Counted from the stretch's first letter, positions 17,640 to 27,149 are shown. The stretch is DNA of 64,000 nucleotides from Tardiphaga sp. 709 (GCF_032401055.1 NZ_CP135529.1:1054001-1118000), one strand, 5' to 3'. The notes: generated by a model from the letters alone, not told the origin. Numbers and translations are program-made.

Positions 17640-19085
17640 ATGTCTTTCACGACACACAAAATCCTGGGCACGCTCGGCGTGATCGGCGCGCTGGCCGCAG
17701 GCCCGGCGCATGCGCAGTCATCGAATGATGAGATCGCCGCACTGAAAGCGCAGCTCCGCGCGCTGGAAAAGAAGCTCGATAACGTTCAGAAGCAGGCCAA
17801 CACCACCCAGAAGCAGACGGAATCGGTCAAGCAGAACTTCGCGAATGCCAACGCGGCCATGCACAAGAAGGCTGTGCCATTCATCAACGCGAACCTGACG
17901 ATGCCCGGCAACCGTCCGACCTTCTGCACCGACGACGGTCTGAACTGCATCGCCATCACCGGCCGTCTGCACCTCGACACTGCCGCCTATTCGTTCTCGC
18001 CGAAGTCAGCCGGAACCAGCCCGCAGAGCGTAAATGACGGCATCAACGCCCGTCGTGCCCGCCTCGGCCTGATCGGCACCTTCAACAAGGATTGGGAGTA
18101 CGGTGTGATCGTCGATGCCGGCGGCACCACGGATGGCGACGTCACCCTCAACAATGCTTATGTCGCTTATAAGGGCGTCAAGGGCCTGTTGATCCAGGGC
18201 GGTTACATCGACGTCCCCTACACGCTGGACGAAGCGACCAGCTCGAACAACATCATGTTCATGGAACGCGCAGCTTCGCAGGTTCTCGCGACGAACCTCG
18301 CGGCAGGCGACAACCGCGCTGCGTTCGGTGGTCAGGTATTCGGCGATCACTACTGGGTCGGCGCTTATGTGACTGGTCCGACCACGGGGCTCAACGTCAA
18401 TCACAGCCAGCCGCAGCCGCTCGGCGCCACCTTCCGCGCCGTCGGCCTGCCGATGAACAACGAAGTCGGCACCGTCCTCGTTGGCTTCGACGCGCTGTAT
18501 CTCGCCCAGACCGGTGGTGTGACCAACAACACGCTCGGCATGTCCGATCGCATCGAAGTTCGCGTCGATCCGGCGACTAACGCATTGCTTAACACCGGCA
18601 CCATGAACTTCGTGAACAATGCCCGTGTGCTGAGCGGTGAAGCCGCGGTCAAGTTCGGCAGCTTCATGGCGTCGGGCGAATACTTCGACTACAACATCCA
18701 GCGCAGCAACGGTCTGTCCGACCTGAGCTTCAATGGCGGTTACGGCCAGGCCAGCTACGTCATCACCGGCGAACAGCACAAGTACAATACATCGGCCGGT
18801 GCCTTCGGCGGCATCAACCCGGCCCGTCCGGTCAACTTCGCGACCGGCGATCTCGGCGCATGGGAACTCGCGGTGCGCTACAGCTACGCCAGCCTGAATG
18901 ACGGTGTCATTCGCGGCGGTGAACTGAAGAACACCACGGTCGGCGTAAACTGGTATGTGAACCAGAACATGCGCTTCATGTTCAACTGGATCCACGGCAC
19001 TGTCGACAAGTTCGCCGTCAACAGCAACGTGAACACCGGTGCTGACTACGACGTGTTCGCGATGCGCACCCAGGTAGCCTTCTAA
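17640..19085 (+). CDS. outer-membrane porin, OprO/OprP-like
   Basis: The product is 481 residues from the ATG at 17640; an in-frame start at 17508 would hide the signal peptide. Order: signal peptide ending AHAQ (about residue 24), a short coiled coil (IAALKAQLRALEKKLDNVQ) of the kind that trimerises porins at the periplasmic face, then a beta-barrel of alternating residues with Tyr/Trp girdles, ending in the terminal phenylalanine TQVAF needed for outer-membrane insertion. The layout matches the Porin_O_P family, whose best known members are phosphate- or polyphosphate-selective. No clear Pho box was found, so substrate selectivity is open. Confidence 0.85.
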   Translation: MSFTTHKILGTLGVIGALAAGPAHAQSSNDEIAALKAQLRALEKKLDNVQKQANTTQKQTESVKQNFANANAAMHKKAVPFINANLTMPGNRPTFCTDDGLNCIAITGRLHLDTAAYSFSPKSAGTSPQSVNDGINARRARLGLIGTFNKDWEYGVIVDAGGTTDGDVTLNNAYVAYKGVKGLLIQGGYIDVPYTLDEATSSNNIMFMERAASQVLATNLAAGDNRAAFGGQVFGDHYWVGAYVTGPTTGLNVNHSQPQPLGATFRAVGLPMNNEVGTVLVGFDALYLAQTGGVTNNTLGMSDRIEVRVDPATNALLNTGTMNFVNNARVLSGEAAVKFGSFMASGEYFDYNIQRSNGLSDLSFNGGYGQASYVITGEQHKYNTSAGAFGGINPARPVNFATGDLGAWELAVRYSYASLNDGVIRGGELKNTTVGVNWYVNQNMRFMFNWIHGTVDKFAVNSNVNTGADYDVFAMRTQVAF

Positions 19086-19137
19086 GCGCCAAACGGGTCT
19101 GTCGCTCGGAGTTGAATGCCCACGGTCCCACAACGAA

Positions 19138-19165
19138 CAAAGGCGGCGCTTCGGCGCCGCCTTTG
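19138..19165. terminator. bidirectional terminator between porin and SDR genes
   Basis: Perfect 12-base arms CAAAGGCGGCGC (19138-19149) and GCGCCGCCTTTG (19154-19165) with a TTCG tetraloop. It lies between two convergent genes and has T-rich and A-rich flanks, so it can stop transcription in both directions. Confidence 0.9.
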
Positions 19166-19185
19166 TATCTTTGCAGAGCGTACGC

Positions 19186-19980
19186 TTATGCGATGGTCTG
19201 GACGATCCCGCCCTCCGCACGCAGCGCTGCACCGTTGGTCACTGATGCCTCCTTCGACGAGACATAGACGACCATGTTCGCGATCTCCTCGACGGTGGCG
19301 AAGCGCTGGATCAGCGACGTCGAACGGTGCTGCTTGACGAAATTGGAAGCAGCCTCTTCGACCGATTGCCCGTTCTGTTTGGCGAGATCCTTGACGAAGG
19401 TCTCGACGCCTTCCGACATGGTCGGTCCGGGCAGCACGGAATTGACCGTCACCGCGGTGCCCTTGGTCAGTTCGGCGAGGCCACGCGAAATCGCGAGCTG
19501 TGCTGTCTTCGTCATGCCGTAGTGGATCATCTCGCCGGGAATGTTCAGTCCGGACTCCGACGAGATGAAAACGATACGGCCCCAGTTGCGCTTCAGCATG
19601 CCCTGCATGTAGGCGCGCGACAGACGAATGCCCGACATGACGTTGACCTCAAAGAAGCGCGTCCAGTCCTCATCGGGAATGTCGAAGAAGCCCTTGGGCT
19701 CGAAGATGCCGGCATTGTTGATGAGGATATCGACCTCGGGAAGAGCCGACGCGAGCGCGTTGCAGCCCTCCGCTGTCGACACGTCCGCAGCGACGCCTTT
19801 CACCTTGGCCCCGGGCACGGCCTTGGTGATCGCAGCGATTGCCGCGTCCACCTTGCCCTGACTGCGGCCGTTCACAACAACCTGAGCGCCGGTGGCGGCC
19901 AGGCCCTTGGCAATGGCGTGACCAATGCCCGAGGTCGAGCCCGTCACCAGTGCCGTCTTGCCCGTCAGATCGATTTTCAT
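19186..19980 (-). CDS. short-chain dehydrogenase/reductase (SDR) family oxidoreductase
   Basis: The product is 264 residues from the ATG at 19980 (MKIDLTGKTALVTG). Classical SDR motifs are present: the cofactor loop TGSTSGIG (13-20), NNAG, the catalytic serine in FISSESG and the YxxxK motif as YGMTK. An Arg/Asn pattern after the second strand (VVNGRSQGK) favours NADP(H). The C-terminal segment lacks the usual conserved DGG and reads LRAEGGIVQTIA. The substrate is unknown. It stands alone and converges on the porin gene. Confidence 0.9.
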   Translation of the reverse strand: MKIDLTGKTALVTGSTSGIGHAIAKGLAATGAQVVVNGRSQGKVDAAIAAITKAVPGAKVKGVAADVSTAEGCNALASALPEVDILINNAGIFEPKGFFDIPDEDWTRFFEVNVMSGIRLSRAYMQGMLKRNWGRIVFISSESGLNIPGEMIHYGMTKTAQLAISRGLAELTKGTAVTVNSVLPGPTMSEGVETFVKDLAKQNGQSVEEAASNFVKQHRSTSLIQRFATVEEIANMVVYVSSKEASVTNGAALRAEGGIVQTIA

Positions 19981-20065
19981 ATGCGTGCTCCGTTTGAATG
20001 ACAGAGCTGATATCGGAACGCGGATTGAAAGATGCAACTGCATCCAAAAGACGAAAGCACAACAA

Positions 20066-20092
20066 AAAAGCGGCGCTCAAGGCGCCGCTTTT
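20066..20092 (-). terminator. terminator of the ribosomal supercluster (after rplQ)
   Basis: Arms AAAAGCGGCGC (20066-20076) and GCGCCGCTTTT (20082-20092) with a five-base loop, 24 bases beyond the rplQ stop. In the minus-strand transcript the stem is followed by a U-run, the form of an intrinsic terminator. Confidence 0.92.
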
Positions 20093-20115
20093 CCGAAATT
20101 CTGATGTGAACCGGC

Positions 20116-20529
20116 TTATGCCGCTTCGGCCGAGCCCTGCACCGGACCCGAATCCTTGCCCTTGGCGTCTTCGTCGCGATCGACGAATTCGATCAGCGCC
20201 ATCGGGGCGTTGTCGCCGTAGCGGAAGCCGGCCTTAATGATGCGGGTGTAACCGCCCTGACGATCAGCGTAGCGCTTGGCCAGCACGTCGAACAGCTTGC
20301 GAACCTGATCCTGGTCCTTCATCTCGCTGATGGCTTGGCGACGCATGTGGAGGCCGCCCTTCTTACCGAGGGTGACGAGCTTCTCCACGATGGGGCGGAG
20401 CTCCTTGGCCTTCGGAAGCGTGGTGATGATCTGCTCGTGCTTGATCAGCGACGCGCACATGTTGGCGAACATCGCCTTGCGATGTTCTGCGGTGCGGTTG
20501 AGCTTGCGATGAACCTTGCCGTGACGCAT
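20116..20529 (-). CDS. rplQ: 50S ribosomal protein L17
   Basis: The product is 137 residues. The N-terminus [20 protein letters not shown] and the segment [20 protein letters not shown] are diagnostic for L17, which lies near the peptide exit tunnel of the large subunit. The C-terminus carries a short acidic/Ser-rich extension ([19 protein letters not shown]) of the kind usual in Bradyrhizobiaceae. It is the last gene of the str-S10-spc-alpha cluster, 124 bases after rpoA, and is followed by a strong terminator. Confidence 0.97.
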   Translation of the reverse strand: MRHGKVHRKLNRTAEHRKAMFANMCASLIKHEQIITTLPKAKELRPIVEKLVTLGKKGGLHMRRQAISEMKDQDQVRKLFDVLAKRYADRQGGYTRIIKAGFRYGDNAPMALIEFVDRDEDAKGKDSGPVQGSAEAA

Positions 20530-20616
20530 TGGAATATTCCTTATATTTCAGTTTGCCGCGACGGTTCGTCGGACATCATGTTGCAGGTGGGCTGCCTGCG
20601 TTCGCCCATAACGCCA

Positions 20617-20638
20617 TGGCCGGGTTAGACCCCGGCCA
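20617..20638 (-). other. intercistronic hairpin between rpoA and rplQ
   Basis: Perfect eight-base GC-rich arms TGGCCGGG (20617-20624) and CCCGGCCA (20631-20638), loop TTAGAC, 15 bases after the rpoA stop. There is no U-tract, so it is more likely an mRNA processing or stability element than a terminator. Confidence 0.6.
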
Positions 20639-20653
20639 CACCGCTCGTGATGC

Positions 20654-21685
20654 TCAGTAGTGATCTTCGAAGCGCTTGGCCAACTCGTCGATATTCTCCG
20701 GCGGCCAACCGGGCACTTCCATGCCGAGGTGCAGACCCATCTGGGCGAGCACTTCCTTGATTTCGTTCAGCGACTTGCGGCCGAAGTTCGGAGTGCGGAG
20801 CATTTCTGCTTCCGACTTCTGAACGAGGTCGCCGATGTAAACGATGTTGTCGTTCTTCAGGCAGTTTGCCGAACGCACCGAGAGCTCGAGCTCGTCGACC
20901 TTCTTGAGGAAAGCCGGGTTGAAAGCGAGATCCGGGATGACTTCCTGAGCAACTTCCTTGCGGGGCTCTTCGAAGTTCACGAACACGTTGAGCTGGTCCT
21001 GCAGGATGCGCGCGGCATAAGCGACCGCGTCATCCGGCGTCAGCGCGCCGTTGGTCTCGATGGTCATCGTCAGCTTGTCGTAATCGAGGATCTGGCCCTC
21101 ACGAGTGTTCTCGACCTTGTACGACACCTTGCGAACCGGCGAGTAGAGGCTGTCGATCGGGATCAGGCCGATCGGCGCGTCTTCCGGACGGTTATGCTCG
21201 GCAGCGACGTAGCCCTTGCCGCCGGCAACGGTGAATTCCATGCGGATCTCCGCGCCCTCGTCGAGGGTGCAGATCTGCAGGTCGGGATTGAGAACGGTCA
21301 CGTCGCCGACAGTCTGAATGTCGCCGGCGGTCACGACGCCCGGACCCTGCTTCTTCACGACCATGCGCTTCGGGCCTTCGCCCAGCATCTTGATCGAGAT
21401 GTCCTTCACGTTCAGCACGATGTCGGTGACGTCTTCACGCACGCCGGCGATCGAGGAGAATTCATGCAGCACGCCGTCGATGTGCACCGACTGCACGGCA
21501 GCGCCCTGCAGCGAGGACAACAGGATGCGGCGGAGTGCGTTACCGAGGGTCTGACCGAAACCGCGCTCGAGCGGTTCGGCAACCAGGGTCGCAAAACGGG
21601 TTGGATCGCTGCCAGGGGTTACCTGCAGCTTGTTCGGCCGGATAAGTTCTTGCCAATTTTTCTGGATCGTCACTGTGTCACCCAT
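20654..21685 (-). CDS. rpoA: DNA-directed RNA polymerase subunit alpha
   Basis: The product is 343 residues, normal for alphaproteobacteria. The N-terminal dimerisation and assembly domain begins [20 protein letters not shown] and contains [19 protein letters not shown]. The C-terminal domain, which contacts UP elements and activators, contains [23 protein letters not shown]. Alpha dimers nucleate assembly of the polymerase core. It lies between rpsK and rplQ in the alpha operon as in most bacteria. Confidence 0.98.
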   Translation of the reverse strand: MGDTVTIQKNWQELIRPNKLQVTPGSDPTRFATLVAEPLERGFGQTLGNALRRILLSSLQGAAVQSVHIDGVLHEFSSIAGVREDVTDIVLNVKDISIKMLGEGPKRMVVKKQGPGVVTAGDIQTVGDVTVLNPDLQICTLDEGAEIRMEFTVAGGKGYVAAEHNRPEDAPIGLIPIDSLYSPVRKVSYKVENTREGQILDYDKLTMTIETNGALTPDDAVAYAARILQDQLNVFVNFEEPRKEVAQEVIPDLAFNPAFLKKVDELELSVRSANCLKNDNIVYIGDLVQKSEAEMLRTPNFGRKSLNEIKEVLAQMGLHLGMEVPGWPPENIDELAKRFEDHY

Positions 21686-21784
21686 GCCATCAAACTCACT
21701 GGCGTTGGAGATCGCGGATCAGTCCGCGTAAGTCGCATCGCAAAAGCGATCGCGGGCAGCCGAGCCACCCGCGATCAAAAAGTA

Positions 21785-22174
21785 TTAAACGCGCCGACGC
21801 TTGCGCGGGCGGCAACCGTTGTGCGGGATCGAGGTCACGTCGCGGATCGAGGTGACCGTGAAGCCCGCGGCCTGCAGCGCGCGGAGAGCCGATTCACGAC
21901 CCGAACCCGGACCGCCGACTTCGACTTCGAGTGTGCGCATGCCATGTTCCTGCGCCTTCTTCGACACGTCTTCAGCAGCAACCTGCGCTGCATACGGGGT
22001 CGACTTGCGCGAACCCTTGAAGCCCATCGTGCCAGCCGACGACCAGGCAATCGTGTTGCCCTGCGCGTCGGTGATGGTGATGGTCGTGTTATTGAACGAC
22101 GAATTCACGTGCGCGATGCCCGATGCAATGTTCTTGCGCTCGCGGCGACGAATACGTCCGGCTTCCTTTGCCAT
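21785..22174 (-). CDS. rpsK: 30S ribosomal protein S11
   Basis: The product is 129 residues from the ATG at 22174 ([16 protein letters not shown]); eight additional upstream in-frame codons are ignored because the family starts here. The segments [28 protein letters not shown] and the ending CRPRKRRRV identify S11, which lies on the small-subunit platform and contacts the E-site mRNA. It follows rpsM and precedes rpoA. Confidence 0.97.
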   Translation of the reverse strand: MAKEAGRIRRRERKNIASGIAHVNSSFNNTTITITDAQGNTIAWSSAGTMGFKGSRKSTPYAAQVAAEDVSKKAQEHGMRTLEVEVGGPGSGRESALRALQAAGFTVTSIRDVTSIPHNGCRPRKRRRV

Positions 22175-22239
22175 CTCTAACCTTTCTGAGGATCTCAACG
22201 CCGCCGTAATGCCAGCGGCTACACCAAAAAATAATTGCA

Positions 22240-22261
22240 GAAGCGGATGATTATCCGCTTC
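22240..22261 (-). other. intercistronic hairpin between rpsM and rpsK
   Basis: Perfect nine-base arms GAAGCGGAT (22240-22248) and ATCCGCTTC (22253-22261), loop GATT, 21 bases after the rpsM stop and followed on the minus strand by a short A/T-rich stretch (TGCAATTATTTTTTGG). The T-rich stretch could permit partial termination, so attenuation or RNA processing are both possible. Confidence 0.6.
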
Positions 22262-22282
22262 CGCAAACTCGTATTCGAAAGC

Positions 22283-22651
22283 TTACTTCTTCTTGCCGGC
22301 GATCGACTTGGCCGGCCCCTTGCGGGTGCGCGCATTGGTATGCGTGCGCTGGCCACGAACCGGCAGACCGCGACGATGACGCAGGCCGCGATAGCAGCCG
22401 AGGTCCATCAGACGCTTGATGTTCATGCCCGTCTCGCGACGAAGATCGCCCTCGACCAGATAGTCGCGGTCGATGACTTCGCGGATCTGCAGAACTTCCG
22501 CGTCGCTGAGCTGATTGACGCGGCGCTCCGGAGTGATCTTCACCTTCTCGATGATATCGGCGGCGTTCTTCTGGCCAATGCCATGAATGTACTGCAGCGC
22601 GATCAGCACGCGCTTGTTGGTCGGGATGTTTACACCGGCGATACGGGCCAC
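22283..22651 (-). CDS. rpsM: 30S ribosomal protein S13
   Basis: The product is 122 residues. It starts with GTG at 22651, preceded by GGAG seven bases upstream, and opens [20 protein letters not shown]. The segments [29 protein letters not shown] and the basic tail [12 protein letters not shown] are typical. S13 sits in the 30S head and bridges to the 50S subunit. First gene after adk; the 179-base gap between them has no other gene. Confidence 0.97.
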   Translation of the reverse strand: MARIAGVNIPTNKRVLIALQYIHGIGQKNAADIIEKVKITPERRVNQLSDAEVLQIREVIDRDYLVEGDLRRETGMNIKRLMDLGCYRGLRHRRGLPVRGQRTHTNARTRKGPAKSIAGKKK

Positions 22652-22830
22652 AACTTCTCTCCTGTCACCAGTCCATCACGAACCGGCATTATCATCATTT
22701 GTCGGGCGGGTATTCACAAACGCGAACACGACGCCCGTCCCCTGGATTTCAGTGGGGCCCGGCATCGTTGGAATCTTCCGACTGGATGAGGGCCTTATTA
22801 AAGTATTCAACTTCGCTTCGTCAACCTGCT

Positions 22831-23760
22831 CTAGCGTTTGGCGCGCTTTTTGCCGGCTTTCTTGGCCACTTTACCGGCCTTCTTGGCTGGCTTTTTGGCG
22901 GACTTGCTGGTTTTCGCCTTTGAAGACGATTTTACAGCCTTTTTGATCGCTTTTACCGCCTTTTTGACCGTTTTCTTGACAGTCTTTTTCACGGCCTTCT
23001 TGGCCGTCTTTGCCTTCTTGGCGACCTTTACCGGCGCCTTCTTGGCCTTCTTGACTGCCTTCGCAGCTTTTTTGGCCGATTTGGCCGCTTTCTTGGCCGG
23101 AGCAGATCCACGCTTGGCGGCAGCGGCCTTCTTGGCGGGCTTGCGGGCCGGCTTCTTCGCCGACTCATCGGCGGCGAGAATCGCTGCCAGCACGCGGTTG
23201 ATCTCAGCCGTCACCTCTTCGATGGTCATCATGCCATCGATGGTCACCAGCTTCCGCTTTTCCGAATAGTAGTGGACCAGCGGCTCGGTCGAGGTGCGGT
23301 AGCTCGCCAGGCGCTTCGACAGCACTTCCGGCGTATCGTCGATGCGTACGGTCTCGCCGCGCTCCATCATCTGGGCGACACGGGCTTCGACACGCTGCAA
23401 CAGCGCGCTCTCGTTGACGCGGAGCTCAACGGCAGCATCGAGATGAAGCCCCTTGGACTTCAGCAATGCATCCAGTGCTTCGGCCTGCGGCACGGTACGC
23501 GGGAAGCCGTCCAGGATGAAGCCGTTGGCGGCATCCGGCAGCTCGATGCGATCCGAGATGATCCCGATCACAATATCATCGGGCACCAGGCCGCCAGCGG
23601 CCATGATGTCCTTGGCCTTGAGGCCAACTTCGGTCTCGGCGGCCACGGCAGCACGCAGCATGTCACCAGTGGACAGCTGAACGATGTTGTGACGCTCGAC
23701 AAGACGATGTGCCTGAGTTCCCTTGCCCGCCCCCGGCGGCCCGAGAAGAATCAACCTCAT
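22831..23760 (-). CDS. adk: adenylate kinase with histone-H1-like C-terminal extension
   Basis: The product is 309 residues, about 100 longer than usual. Residues 1-199 are a complete short-LID adenylate kinase interconverting ATP, AMP and ADP: P-loop GPPGAGKGT (7-15), AMP site STGDMLR (30-36), DGFPRT (84-89), and a compact LID around [20 protein letters not shown]. Residues 200-309 are a Lys/Ala/Val/Thr/Ser tail with 45 lysines and no Asp or Glu, made of AKKA/VKKT-like units as in histone H1 or HupB tails. The frame is continuous with no stop until 22831. The start overlaps the secY stop as ATGA. The tail probably binds nucleic acid or ribosomes, by analogy only. Confidence 0.95.
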   Translation of the reverse strand: MRLILLGPPGAGKGTQAHRLVERHNIVQLSTGDMLRAAVAAETEVGLKAKDIMAAGGLVPDDIVIGIISDRIELPDAANGFILDGFPRTVPQAEALDALLKSKGLHLDAAVELRVNESALLQRVEARVAQMMERGETVRIDDTPEVLSKRLASYRTSTEPLVHYYSEKRKLVTIDGMMTIEEVTAEINRVLAAILAADESAKKPARKPAKKAAAAKRGSAPAKKAAKSAKKAAKAVKKAKKAPVKVAKKAKTAKKAVKKTVKKTVKKAVKAIKKAVKSSSKAKTSKSAKKPAKKAGKVAKKAGKKRAKR

Positions 23761-25088
23761 TTGCGCCGGCCCCTCAGCTTCGACTTGCGGATCAAACCTT
23801 CATACTGGTGCGCCAGCAGATAGCCCTGCACCTGCGCCACAGTATCCATGGTGACACTGACCACGATCAGCAGCGACGTGCCGCCGAAGTAGAAAGGCAC
23901 CGAGGCGTAGGAAATCAGGATCTCGGGGATCAAGCAGACCACGGCGAGATAGGCAGCGCCGAGTACAGTAATGCGCGAGAGCACATAGTCGATGTATTCC
24001 GCGGTCCGCTCACCCGGGCGAATGCCCGGGATGAAGCCGCCATGCTTCTTCAAATTGTCGGCAGTCTCGGTCGGGTTGAACACGATCGCCGTATAGAAGA
24101 ACGCGAAGAACACGATCAGCGACACATACATGATCAGGAACAGCGGACGACCATGGCTGAGCTGCGTGGTCAGCCACTGGAACCACTCCGGCCCCTTCCC
24201 TGCGTTGAAGCTTGCGATAGTCGCCGGCAGCAATAGCAGCGATGACGCGAAGATCGGCGGGATCACGCCCGAGGTGTTGAGCTTCAGCGGCAGATGCGAG
24301 GACTGGCCCTCGAACATCTTGTTGCCGACCTGACGCTTCGGATACTGGATCAGCAGGCGGCGCTGGGCGCGCTCCATGAACACGATGAAGGCGATCACGA
24401 CCACGGCCATCACGATGACGACCAGGATCAGACCAGTCGACAGTGCGCCCTGACGACCCAGTTCGAGCATATTGGCGATCGCCGACGGAAGCTCGGCCAC
24501 GATGCCGGCCAGAATGATCAGCGAGATGCCATTACCAATGCCGCGCGAGGTGATCTGCTCACCCAGCCACATCAGGAACATCGTGCCGCCGGTCAGCGTC
24601 ACCGAGGTCGAGATCAGGAAGAACATGCCGGGTTCGCTGACGACATTGCCTGCGCCCTGCAGACCCGCCGCAATGGCATAGGACTGGAACGCGGCGAGGA
24701 TGACAGTCAGGTAACGGGTATACTGGTTCAGCGTCTTGCGGCCCGCCTCGCCCTCTTTCTTGAGAGCTTCGAGCTGGGGCGACACGGTGGTCAGCAGCTG
24801 AATGATAATCGATGCCGAAATATACGGCATGATGTTCAGCGCAAAAATCGCCATGCGGTTGATGCCGCCACCTGCGAACATGTTGAACATGCCGAGGATG
24901 CCGCCGGCCTGCTGCTTGAACACCTGTTCCCACGCGGCCGGATCGATGCCGGGCAGCGGAATATAGGTGCCGAGCCGATAAACAAGCAGCGCACCCAGTG
25001 TGAACCAGATGCGCTTCTTCAGTTCATCGGCCTTGCCGAGGGCCGAAAAGTTGAGGTTTGCTGCTAATTGCTCTGCTGCAGAGACCAT
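23757..25088 (-). CDS. secY: preprotein translocase subunit SecY
   Basis: The product is 443 residues with about ten membrane segments. It is the channel subunit of the SecYEG translocon. Typical segments are [77 protein letters not shown] and [19 protein letters not shown]. It lies between rplO and adk as in most spc operons, and its stop overlaps the adk start by four bases. Confidence 0.98.
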   Translation of the reverse strand: MVSAAEQLAANLNFSALGKADELKKRIWFTLGALLVYRLGTYIPLPGIDPAAWEQVFKQQAGGILGMFNMFAGGGINRMAIFALNIMPYISASIIIQLLTTVSPQLEALKKEGEAGRKTLNQYTRYLTVILAAFQSYAIAAGLQGAGNVVSEPGMFFLISTSVTLTGGTMFLMWLGEQITSRGIGNGISLIILAGIVAELPSAIANMLELGRQGALSTGLILVVIVMAVVVIAFIVFMERAQRRLLIQYPKRQVGNKMFEGQSSHLPLKLNTSGVIPPIFASSLLLLPATIASFNAGKGPEWFQWLTTQLSHGRPLFLIMYVSLIVFFAFFYTAIVFNPTETADNLKKHGGFIPGIRPGERTAEYIDYVLSRITVLGAAYLAVVCLIPEILISYASVPFYFGGTSLLIVVSVTMDTVAQVQGYLLAHQYEGLIRKSKLRGRRK

Positions 25089-25119
25089 GTTTGGCTTTCT
25101 CCCGCGCCCCTTTCGCCAT

Positions 25120-25143
25120 CATGCCCCGAAAGAGCGGGGCATG
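25120..25143 (-). other. intercistronic hairpin between rplO and secY
   Basis: Perfect nine-base arms CATGCCCCG (25120-25128) and CGGGGCATG (25135-25143) with loop AAAGAG in the 150-base gap, about 32 bases upstream of the secY start. There is no U-tract. It may influence processing or the level of secY translation. Confidence 0.6.
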
Positions 25144-25238
25144 CAGCGGAGGCCGGACATTATTTGGTGCTCGGCATTGATAAAATCTACTGCCACATCA
25201 CGCAAGGCCGCCCACAGACGCAGGCGATGCCGCAGATG

Positions 25239-25724
25239 TTACGCAGCTTCGCCGTCGGCCTTCTTCGGCGCGATGATCTTCACCGAACCGCCGGCCTTCT
25301 CGATGGCTTCGATCGCCGTCTTGGTGGCACCGTGCACTTCGATGTTGATCTTGGCCTTGATCTCGCCACGGCCGAGAACTCGCACACCAGCCTTCGAGCG
25401 GCGCAGAACGCCAGCCTTCACCAGCGATTCAGCGTTGATCACGGCCTTGATGTCGATGGTCTTCGCATCGATCGCGTCCTGGAGGCGGTCCAGGTTGATC
25501 TCGGCGTAATCGAGACGGAAGATATTGTTGAAGCCGCGCTTCGGCAGACGACGATGCAACGGCATCTGGCCGCCCTCGAAGCCCTTGATACGGACGCCCG
25601 AACGTGCGGTCTGTCCCTTGCCGCCGCGGCCCGCGGTCTTGCCCTTGCCGGAGCCGATGCCACGGCCGACGCGCATACGCTTCTTACGGGAGCCGGCGTT
25701 ATCGGCGATATCGCTGAGCTTCAT
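25239..25724 (-). CDS. rplO: 50S ribosomal protein L15
   Basis: The product is 161 residues. It begins [20 protein letters not shown] and has the Gly/Lys/Arg-rich loop [40 protein letters not shown] and the C-terminal [14 protein letters not shown]15 is an assembly protein of the large subunit. It sits between rpmD and secY. Confidence 0.97.
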   Translation of the reverse strand: MKLSDIADNAGSRKKRMRVGRGIGSGKGKTAGRGGKGQTARSGVRIKGFEGGQMPLHRRLPKRGFNNIFRLDYAEINLDRLQDAIDAKTIDIKAVINAESLVKAGVLRRSKAGVRVLGRGEIKAKINIEVHGATKTAIEAIEKAGGSVKIIAPKKADGEAA

Positions 25725-25839
25725 CGTTCTTTTCCCTGTTTCGCCCTGTCTTCCCGAGGCTTACCGGCAGATCCGGACCTCGAAGGTCAACAGTGTCATC
25801 CCTGCGGCAACCTGGCGGCCGCAGTGAGACGACGTGAAC

Positions 25840-26034
25840 TTACTTATCCTCGACCACGCGGACGAGGTGCTGCACTTTGGTGATCATGCCGCGAACTTCA
25901 GGAGTGTCCTGCAATTCGCTGACGCGACCGATCTTGTTGAGCTTGAGGCCGATCAGCGTAGAACGCTGCGAGTGGTGCCGGCGAATTGCGCTGGCGACCT
26001 GCTCGACCTTGATCATCTTTGCGGCCTTGGCCAT
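25840..26034 (-). CDS. rpmD: 50S ribosomal protein L30
   Basis: The product is 64 residues. The pattern [20 protein letters not shown] followed by [21 protein letters not shown] and [10 protein letters not shown] is that of L30, a small large-subunit protein. It sits between rpsE and rplO. The 115-base gap downstream contains an imperfect hairpin, arms CTGCGGC (25802-25808) and GCCGCAG (25818-25824). Confidence 0.96.
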   Translation of the reverse strand: MAKAAKMIKVEQVASAIRRHHSQRSTLIGLKLNKIGRVSELQDTPEVRGMITKVQHLVRVVEDK

Positions 26035-26064
26035 CGTGATAACTCCAAAAAGTCTTTTTAGAGG

Positions 26065-26111
26065 GCATGATCCTTATCAGAAAAGTGGAGATCCACTTTT
26101 CCGAATCATGC
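26065..26111. repeat. Rhizobiales-type palindromic repeat between rpsE and rpmD
   Basis: Outer arms GCATGAT (26065-26071) and ATCATGC (26105-26111) enclose inner arms GAAAAGTGGA (26080-26089) and TCCACTTTTC (26092-26101). The layout, with GCATGATC-type ends and an AAAAGTGG core, resembles a palindromic repeat scattered between genes in many Rhizobiales. It ends four bases from the true rpsE stop. I see no second copy in the window. It may be a short non-autonomous element that inserted harmlessly between two essential genes. Confidence 0.7.
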
Positions 26112-26114
26112 CTG

Positions 26115-26688
26115 TTATTCGGCAACCAGCTCGGCGTCACCGCCAACGCGGCGCGACTGCAGGGTGGACACCTTGATGTTGCGGCGAGCAGCTACCGAAC
26201 GCGGCGAGATCCTGATGCTTCAGCGCGTCGAAAGTGGCGCGAACCATGTTGTAGGGATTCGATGAACCGATCGACTTGGCGACCACGTCCTGGATACCCA
26301 ACGTTTCGAACACAGCGCGCATCGGACCGCCGGCGATGATGCCGGTACCAGCCGGAGCAGCACGCAGATACACGCGACCCGCGCCATGACGGCCAGCGAT
26401 GTCGTGATGCAGCGTGCGACCTTCGCGCAGAGCGACGCGCGTCAGGTTGCGCTTGGCCGACTCGGTTGCCTTGCGGATTGCTTCCGGAACTTCACGGGCT
26501 TTACCGTGACCGAACCCGACCCTGCCCTTCTGATCGCCGATGACGACCAGAGCTGCAAAGCCGAAGCGCTTACCGCCCTTGACGACCTTCGCCACACGAT
26601 TGATGTGGACGAGCTTGTCGACGAACTCACTATCACGCTCTTCCCGGGGGCCCCGGTCGCGTCCGCCGCGTTCGCGTTCACCTGCCAT
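26115..26688 (-). CDS. rpsE: 30S ribosomal protein S5, frameshifted near its 3' end
   Basis: The product should be about 190 residues from the ATG at 26688 ([17 protein letters not shown]). S5 controls decoding accuracy and lies near the mRNA entry site. The double-stranded-RNA-binding-like domain ([21 protein letters not shown]) and the second domain ([19 protein letters not shown]) are intact. Read straight through, the frame departs after [10 protein letters not shown] into a non-homologous tail ending at 26137. One extra base near 26208 explains it: without it the frame reads [20 protein letters not shown] and ends DAELVAE with a stop at 26115, the expected S5 end. Since S5 is essential, a consensus error is the likeliest explanation. 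Confidence 0.95.
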
Positions 26689-26775
26689 GGTGTTTTCCAA
26701 TCCTTGCGAAGCTTTCGCTTCTAACCCTGTGTCCGTTCAAATCTGCAACTTGCAAATCAACGAAAGTGAAATCGC

Positions 26776-27138
26776 TTAGAAGCTGAGCCCGCCTTCGCGA
26801 GCCGCATCTGCCAGCGCCTTGACGCGGCCGTGGTACAGATACTGACCACGGTCGAACACCACTTCCTTGACGCCATTCTTGACCGCGCGCTCTGCCAGCA
26901 GCTTGCCGACAGCCTGCGCCGCATCGACGTCCGCACCGGTCTTGCCGGTTTCGCGCATCGCCTTCTCCAGCGACGACGCGGAAGCGAGCGTCTCGCCCTT
27001 CAGGTCGTCGATGACCTGCGCGTAGATGTGCTTCGACGAGCGGAAGATCGACAGGCGCGGACGGCCATTGGCAGTCCGGCGGAGCGAGAGCCGCACGCGT
27101 TGCTTGCGCCGGGCATTCGTAATCTTGAGTTTCGACAT
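26776..27138 (-). CDS. rplR: 50S ribosomal protein L18
   Basis: The product is 120 residues, beginning [20 protein letters not shown] and containing [20 protein letters not shown] and [21 protein letters not shown]18 binds 5S rRNA and anchors it in the central protuberance. It lies 11 bases after rplF and 87 bases before rpsE. Confidence 0.97.
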   Translation of the reverse strand: MSKLKITNARRKQRVRLSLRRTANGRPRLSIFRSSKHIYAQVIDDLKGETLASASSLEKAMRETGKTGADVDAAQAVGKLLAERAVKNGVKEVVFDRGQYLYHGRVKALADAAREGGLSF

Positions 27139-27149
27139 GACCGGCTCCG

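Noticed and set aside
22838-23269. Hydrophobic Phe/Ala-rich open frame (plus strand) that looks like a membrane protein
   Set aside because: It is the complement of the Lys/Ala repeats in the adenylate kinase tail: AAG/GCC-type codons read as CTT/GGC. An artefact of the repeat.
26195-26215. Programmed frameshifting in rpsE
   Set aside because: S5 is encoded in one continuous frame in bacteria, and the site lacks a slippery sequence; a consensus error is simpler.
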